64,000 nt of DNA from contig NC_067205.1 of assembly GCF_026262505.1 (NCBI RefSeq), positions 7,812,001-7,876,000 of the forward strand. Reading direction: 5' to 3'. The first letter of the stretch is position 1; each line of letters opens with the position of its first letter. This stretch comes from Trichomonas vaginalis G3 (taxonomy: Eukaryota > Parabasalia > Trichomonadida > Trichomonadidae). This document shows, piece by piece, positions 59,728 to 64,000 of the stretch. The position numbers and the translations under genes are program-made. The notes beneath the pieces were generated by a model. The model was not told where the DNA came from. It ran no database searches and saw only the letters and a list, made by a program, of their open reading frames with translations.

Positions 59728-59843
59728 TAAAGTACTCTTACTACTCTTTCCTAGTTCCCAAAAGGCCTAGGATTCTGTAATTAATCGAATAGGGCAGAGT
59801 TCTTCCGAAAAAGTTCGATATGAAAAAAAATTGAACCAAAATT

Positions 59844-60998
59844 AGAAGCTAGTCGACTCTCACAAAGATGAATCTGAATAAGACGTATATGCATATAATA
59901 TGTCATACATATAAAAAGCTTAACTTATGAATTTCAATGATTTATCACTATTATTAAATAAAATATAATTTGGATATAACAAAATTTGAGTAATTTCGGT
60001 GTTTTTCATGTATGAAATTGTGGTATTTGATTTTTATTGTCATGAATGAAAGCTTTATATGCTATTAAATGCATTAAATATTATGAAAATGCATCAATTA
60101 ATTTTTTGGAAGCATAACAGTCTAGTTTTTTTGAGTCATTTCTTTTTGGGTAGTGTTAAATGTCATGGTTTCATAATTATATATGATCATTAAATTTTCA
60201 TTATCGGAATCCTCTCAATTCACAACGATTATTTGGCAAAAAGTGGAGATTTCATTATATTCTATATAATATGTTTAATCAAAATTTAATAAAAAAGTTG
60301 TGCAATGTCCTTTAAGGTTCTGCCAAATAATCGTCGCAAAGTTCTTGTCCAATAATTAAGTCACAATTAAATAATGTATTTAATAATTACATATTATTGC
60401 ATGTTTAATTTTATTTTTTTTTCCAAAATTTTGGTTTCCGTCTTGTCGAATAGCTTCTCCAAAATTTTATGCTTCGATTTCGATATTTTCCCATAATAAT
60501 ACAATAAACTCAATCAAGATAGTCTGTAGCCAAGATATTATTGCTTAATTATAAAATCGATGGAATATTTTGGAACAATTTCTTGCATTTCTTGCTTGGA
60601 TGAAATATTTTGCCTAAATATGTGCCAACCAATCATGCATGAAACCGATCAGGTGTATTATAGTTTTTGTGGATCAATATCCATACAAATGAATTGCGAA
60701 ATTTGCATATCAAAGGATACGGCTCCTGACATTAACAGGACAACTCCAAGGTATGATAACTTGCCTGCCGAAAGGCAAGAATTATTCGATTTGATAGGAT
60801 TCTCAAATTTATTTTGAAATTCATATTCAAAAGCTTCAATTCATTCCTGTCTGATGTTATATCTTTTACTAATGTGATTTGGAAGATCAATTAGTTTTCA
60901 CATCATTGATATCACTAACTTTAACTTCCAAAACAGCAATAATAAAAGCATTACAAGTAGCAAAGCAACAAATAAGTATGAAATCAAGAATAGTAGGT
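59844..60998. other. Intergenic stretch with one doubtful small frame
   Basis: Mostly A/T-rich spacer. A plus-strand frame at 60560-60817 would give an 85-aa Cys-rich peptide with no family match; I do not call it a gene. The frame of the F5/8C gene is open leftward to 60879 without an upstream ATG. Confidence 0.4.
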
Positions 60999-61688
60999 AT
61001 GAACACACTTTTTCAAAATTTTTTATTTGCAATGATTCCTTTTCTTATTTGCGAGAATTTGCTTACAGAATCAAACTCAATCCTAAAGTCAGCTCACAAA
61101 AATAACTTAATTGAGTTTTATGCAAGTGGATCCTCTTCTCAGCGGATAAATGGAACAATTCAAAAAACTAAGCCAGAATATTCTTTTGATCAAATAGAGA
61201 AAAATTACGACTGGTGCTCAAACTGCGGTAGATCTAAATCTGATCATCCATGGCTCATTCTTGGCGTCAAAGACAGAGTTATGGAAATATCAGGCTATTA
61301 TTTGAAATCAGGCTGCTGCTCAGATCGTTCAAGATGCTGCTGCTATGAAGAGGGAATGTATTGCTGCGAATGCTGCCTGTTCAGCTGGTCTTTGCAGATT
61401 TCAAACGACAATCAAACCTGGAAAACAATCCATAACATCGAAAAAGACTACGAAATGAGAAGATGCAAAGAGAAAACATACAAATTTACAGAAACTCATA
61501 AAGCTCGCTACGTTAGACTTATTCAATACGAATCTTGCTATTCGGAGCCACCATGCATCGCTCTAAACAAGATAGAATTAATTGGCAGATACGACGGATC
61601 AAGTGTTGACGAGCCAATTGAATTTATTAATGATATCGACGATGATGATGTTTCTATCATTGGACACGTATCTAAGAACCGTATGTAG
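60999..61688 (+). CDS. F5/8 type C (discoidin-like) domain protein with double-cysteine insert (~229 aa)
   Basis: The body follows the trichomonad F5/8C pattern: LKSAHKNNLIEFYASGSSS, DHPWLILGVKDRVMEISGYYLKSG, WSLQISNDNQTWKTIHNIEKD, ARYVRLIQYES and CIALNKIELIGRYD. Such domains bind carbohydrate or protein ligands. Between the strands sits GCCSDRSRCCCYEEGMYCCECC, nine Cys in about 22 residues, which is unusual for the family and may bind metal or form disulphides. The start is uncertain: 60999 (MNTLFQNFLFAMIPFLICEN, possibly a weak signal peptide) or 60978. Confidence 0.82.
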   Translation: MNTLFQNFLFAMIPFLICENLLTESNSILKSAHKNNLIEFYASGSSSQRINGTIQKTKPEYSFDQIEKNYDWCSNCGRSKSDHPWLILGVKDRVMEISGYYLKSGCCSDRSRCCCYEEGMYCCECCLFSWSLQISNDNQTWKTIHNIEKDYEMRRCKEKTYKFTETHKARYVRLIQYESCYSEPPCIALNKIELIGRYDGSSVDEPIEFINDIDDDDVSIIGHVSKNRM

Positions 61689-62238
61689 TAAAATTATTGT
61701 ATATTTAATTCACTATTTTTAGTATTTTTTTAATTTTTAAAATTCAATTTCATTAATTCTATCTTATTCTTTTGATTTAATGCAATAAAATACATATCAC
61801 TTAACCACAAATTAAGGATCAATTAATAAACACTATTAGAAATAATGTGATTGACAATATCACAAATAGTGAGATTTACAGCGCTCAAGAAACATGAAGA
61901 TATTTTTTTTTATTATGGAACATATTCACAAAAATCTAGATATATCTGTATTCAAGTTGCCTATTGCCAATTTTCGCAACAGATAAACATTTGGTCAACA
62001 TTAATATTTAAATATTAGAAAAGAATTGTCTAAAGCATTTAAATCTTGCAAATGTTATGATGAAAATCTATATGGAATTTGCTTACAGATTCGAACTCAA
62101 TCCTAAAGTCAGCGCATATGCACATCGAATTTATATTGATTCCATTAATGAATATATTTGATATCTCAAAAAATATGTAATATTTAATAAAATAAAAAGT
62201 TTTTACATGCCGCAATGCGTTTTCATGGTAAGTTTTTT
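61689..62238. other. Convergent spacer with a relic of the F5/8C gene
   Basis: A/T-rich. A ~45-bp stretch at 62078-62121 (GAATTTGCTTACAGA...CTCAATCCTAAAGTCAGC) closely copies 61047-61092 within the F5/8C gene, so a further, almost erased copy of that gene probably stood here. Confidence 0.6.
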
Positions 62239-64000
62239 TTAAAGAAAGATACCATATCTGTCTTGTGTTTCATCAAAATCTTGATTGAAAATATCAGATG
62301 AATCTTCATTAACTGTTGTTGACCATAGAGGATTATCAATGGTCACGGAATTGTCAGGAGCACTTGTTGTTATTACAGTTTCTGTTCTAAGCTTTGATGA
62401 AGAAGAATCAGTTGAAGACTTATCTAATTCATCATTAGATTTATTGTGCACAACAATAAAAACAATAATGCAAACAATAATCACCAAGAAAATAAATCCA
62501 CCACAAATGCCAATAATTAAATAATTTCGTTTCTTTTTTGAATTTTCGTTTCCACCAATGGAATCGTGATTATCTGCATTCGATTGAGGAGAAGTTGCCG
62601 TTTCAGATGGAGTGTTTTCTGGTGTTTCTGCATTAAAACGGATTCTGGAAATCATTGGAGTTTCAAATATTGTTTGGTAAGGAGTCTCAATAAAACTTTC
62701 TGAAAGAGTTTCATATGGCGTTTCAAAAGGTGTTTCACTCGAAGTAATGAAAGGAGTGCTATATACAGTTTCAACAGGAGTCTCTGAGAATGTATAATAA
62801 GGAGTATCGAACATAGTTTCAATTGGTGTAGTAGAGAAAGTTTCAAATACTGTTTCGATAGGGGTTTCCATTGCAGTTATTGAAGGGGTAATATAAGCTG
62901 TTTCAAATGGTGTATTTGAGAAAGTTTCATATACTGTATCAACAGGCGTTTCAACTGCAGTTGAGAATGGAGTGTCAACGGCAGTTTCAAATGGTGTATT
63001 TGAGAAAGTTTCAAATATTGTATCAACAGGCGTTTCAACTGCAGTTGAGAATGGAGTGTCAACAGCAGTTTCGAATGGTGTATTTGAGAAAGTTTCAAAT
63101 ATTGTATCAACAGGCGTTTCAACTGCAGTTGAGAATGGAGTGTCAACAGCAGTTTCGAATGGTGTATTTGAGAAAGTTTCATATACTGTATCAACAGGCG
63201 TTTCAACTACAGTTGAGAATGGAGTGTCAACGGCAGTTTCGAATGGTGTATTTGAGAAAGTTTCAAATATTGTATCAACAGGCGTTTCAACTGCAGTTGA
63301 GAATGGAGTGTCAACGGCAGTTTCAAATGGTGTATTTGAGAAAGTTTCGAACATTGTTTGATATGGTGTTTCAATCTGAGTTTGAGATAATGTTTCATAA
63401 ACTGTATCAAATGGTGTTTCAGATTCTGTATATTGTAAGGTATTATAAGGTGTTTCAATAGGAGTAATACTCTGTGTTGAAGAAAGTGTTTCGATTGGTG
63501 TTTCCATTGCTGTATAAGATGGTGTATCATATGGTGTATTTGATGCAGTCAATTCTGGAGTTACTAGAGGTGTTTCTACAGCAGTAATTGAAGGCGTTTC
63601 AAACTCAGTGAAAACAGGAGTGTCATTTGGTGTATATTCTGGAGTTAATTCAGGTGTGTTGAGAGGAGTTTCTGAATTTGTAAACTGTGGAGTCATAGCA
63701 AATGAAGCAGAAGGCGATGGAGATACTGTTCTTTCAGGTACACATTGTCCGTTCCAAATAACTTGACCTGATTTGCAAGAAGTACATTGATTGGCATATC
63801 TTCCATTGCAGGTCTTGCAGCTACTGTGGCAAACATCACATGTTCCGCTTCCAGTATCATATGTTGCAACAGGGGTTTGAGAACAAGAAGTATAGCAAAG
63901 GCCATTATAAGATTTGGTTCCAGAATTGCATTTCAAACAAGTTTTATCATTATCACAATTATAACAATTAGCAACGCATTCGTATTGAGTATAGATCCTA
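62239..64000 (-). CDS. Membrane-anchored Cys-rich / Thr-Pro-repeat surface protein, 5' end outside window
   Basis: The frame is open to the window edge, so the N-terminus is missing. The visible part begins with furin-like Cys-rich repeats (CYNCDNDKTCLKCNSGTKSYNGLCY, CDVCHSSCKTCNGRYANQCTSCKSGQ). Then come ~370 residues of ETPxxTxxET repeats rich in Thr, Pro, Glu and Phe, a single membrane helix (YLIIGICGGFIFLVIIVCIIVFIVV) and a ~65-residue acidic, Ser-rich cytoplasmic tail. The layout suggests a surface receptor or adhesin on an extended, probably O-glycosylated stalk. Confidence 0.9.
   Translation of the reverse strand, partial: RIYTQYECVANCYNCDNDKTCLKCNSGTKSYNGLCYTSCSQTPVATYDTGSGTCDVCHSSCKTCNGRYANQCTSCKSGQVIWNGQCVPERTVSPSPSASFAMTPQFTNSETPLNTPELTPEYTPNDTPVFTEFETPSITAVETPLVTPELTASNTPYDTPSYTAMETPIETLSSTQSITPIETPYNTLQYTESETPFDTVYETLSQTQIETPYQTMFETFSNTPFETAVDTPFSTAVETPVDTIFETFSNTPFETAVDTPFSTVVETPVDTVYETFSNTPFETAVDTPFSTAVETPVDTIFETFSNTPFETAVDTPFSTAVETPVDTIFETFSNTPFETAVDTPFSTAVETPVDTVYETFSNTPFETAYITPSITAMETPIETVFETFSTTPIETMFDTPYYTFSETPVETVYSTPFITSSETPFETPYETLSESFIETPYQTIFETPMISRIRFNAETPENTPSETATSPQSNADNHDSIGGNENSKKKRNYLIIGICGGFIFLVIIVCIIVFIVVHNKSNDELDKSSTDSSSSKLRTETVITTSAPDNSVTIDNPLWSTTVNEDSSDIFNQDFDETQDRYGIFL
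62905..63355. repeat. 84-bp tandem coding repeat, about 5 units
   Basis: Each unit encodes ETFSNTPFETAV...VDT(I/V)(F/Y), 28 residues. Units differ at only a few bases, while the outer repeats of the same stalk are much more diverged, so this part expanded or was homogenised recently. All six frames are open here, which creates spurious ORFs. Confidence 0.9.

Larger units (their letters stand above)
59184..59837. mobile_element. 654-bp hairpin-rich MITE with 6-bp target duplication
   Basis: Inverted ends of ~30 bp (GGTTCAATTTTTTTTCATAT...) are flanked by AAAATT on both sides (59178-59183 and 59838-59843). The interior is richer in G+C than its surroundings and holds three long hairpins: about 59514-59575, 59623-59653 and 59668-59727. 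No transposase is encoded; an open frame over its left third is not gene-like. Confidence 0.85.

Noticed and set aside
60560-60817. 85-aa Cys-rich plus-strand frame
   Set aside because: No homologue recognised, no initiator-like site at useful distance, and composition is close to chance for this region.
62652-63530. Several overlapping frames on both strands in the ETP repeat region, and a CRISPR-like regular spacing
   Set aside because: The 84-bp coding repeat keeps all frames open; there are no distinct spacers between repeats, so it is a protein tandem repeat and not a CRISPR array or extra genes.

Overview
The window looks like nuclear DNA of a trichomonad (parabasalid) protist, most likely Trichomonas vaginalis or a close relative. 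The reasons are: about one-third G+C; intronless genes with very short 5' leaders; initiator-like sites of the TCA+1Y(T/A) type 8-20 bases before many start codons; and families typical of this group (a DUF3447-like ankyrin protein, R2R3 Myb, Pmp-like and large secreted surface proteins, a TKL kinase, an F5/8C protein). The species call is inference.

Left host block (1-18.7 kb): an ankyrin-repeat protein, a PPP-family phosphatase, a CCA-adding enzyme gene interrupted by an in-frame TGA, an acidic Glu/Gln/Asn/Pro-rich coiled-coil protein, an R2R3 Myb factor, an unknown basic protein, two large signal-peptide proteins (one ending in KKEL, one with a C-terminal membrane anchor), and a PhzF-family isomerase whose natural ATG is out of frame with the rest.

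Centre (18,878-47,608): a Maverick/Polinton between the PhzF gene and an ARF gene, with 862-bp terminal inverted repeats and a 6-bp target duplication AATTAA. It holds a second Maverick of another lineage (21,653-43,618; about 0.7-kb inverted repeats; 5-bp duplication ATTTT). The inner element carries a retroviral-type integrase, a packaging ATPase, a protein-primed DNA polymerase B, a double-jelly-roll-like major capsid candidate, two related virion-like proteins, a KilA-N/T5orf172 protein, and a long module resembling bacteriophage tail fibres. Several of its genes are broken (roughly ten breaks), others look whole. The outer element keeps only its ends: TIR genes, the start of a different polymerase B and a few small genes. 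Its right TIR is split by a 1.74-kb insertion flanked by TA.

Right host block (47.7-64 kb): ARF GTPase, a coiled-coil protein, a tandem array of four degenerate Pmp-like gene copies mixed with duplicated 3' ends of the two flanking genes and with small transposons, a TKL kinase with a long helical C-terminal part, a 654-bp hairpin-rich MITE, an F5/8C protein with a double-cysteine insert, and the 3' part of a membrane-anchored Cys-rich/Thr-Pro-repeat surface protein that runs off the window.

The most unusual material is in the central element: the nested Mavericks, the phage-like fibre module, a bracketed KilA-N cassette, six copies of a palindrome-cored repeat, and a family of tiny paired-hairpin repeats present in both elements.
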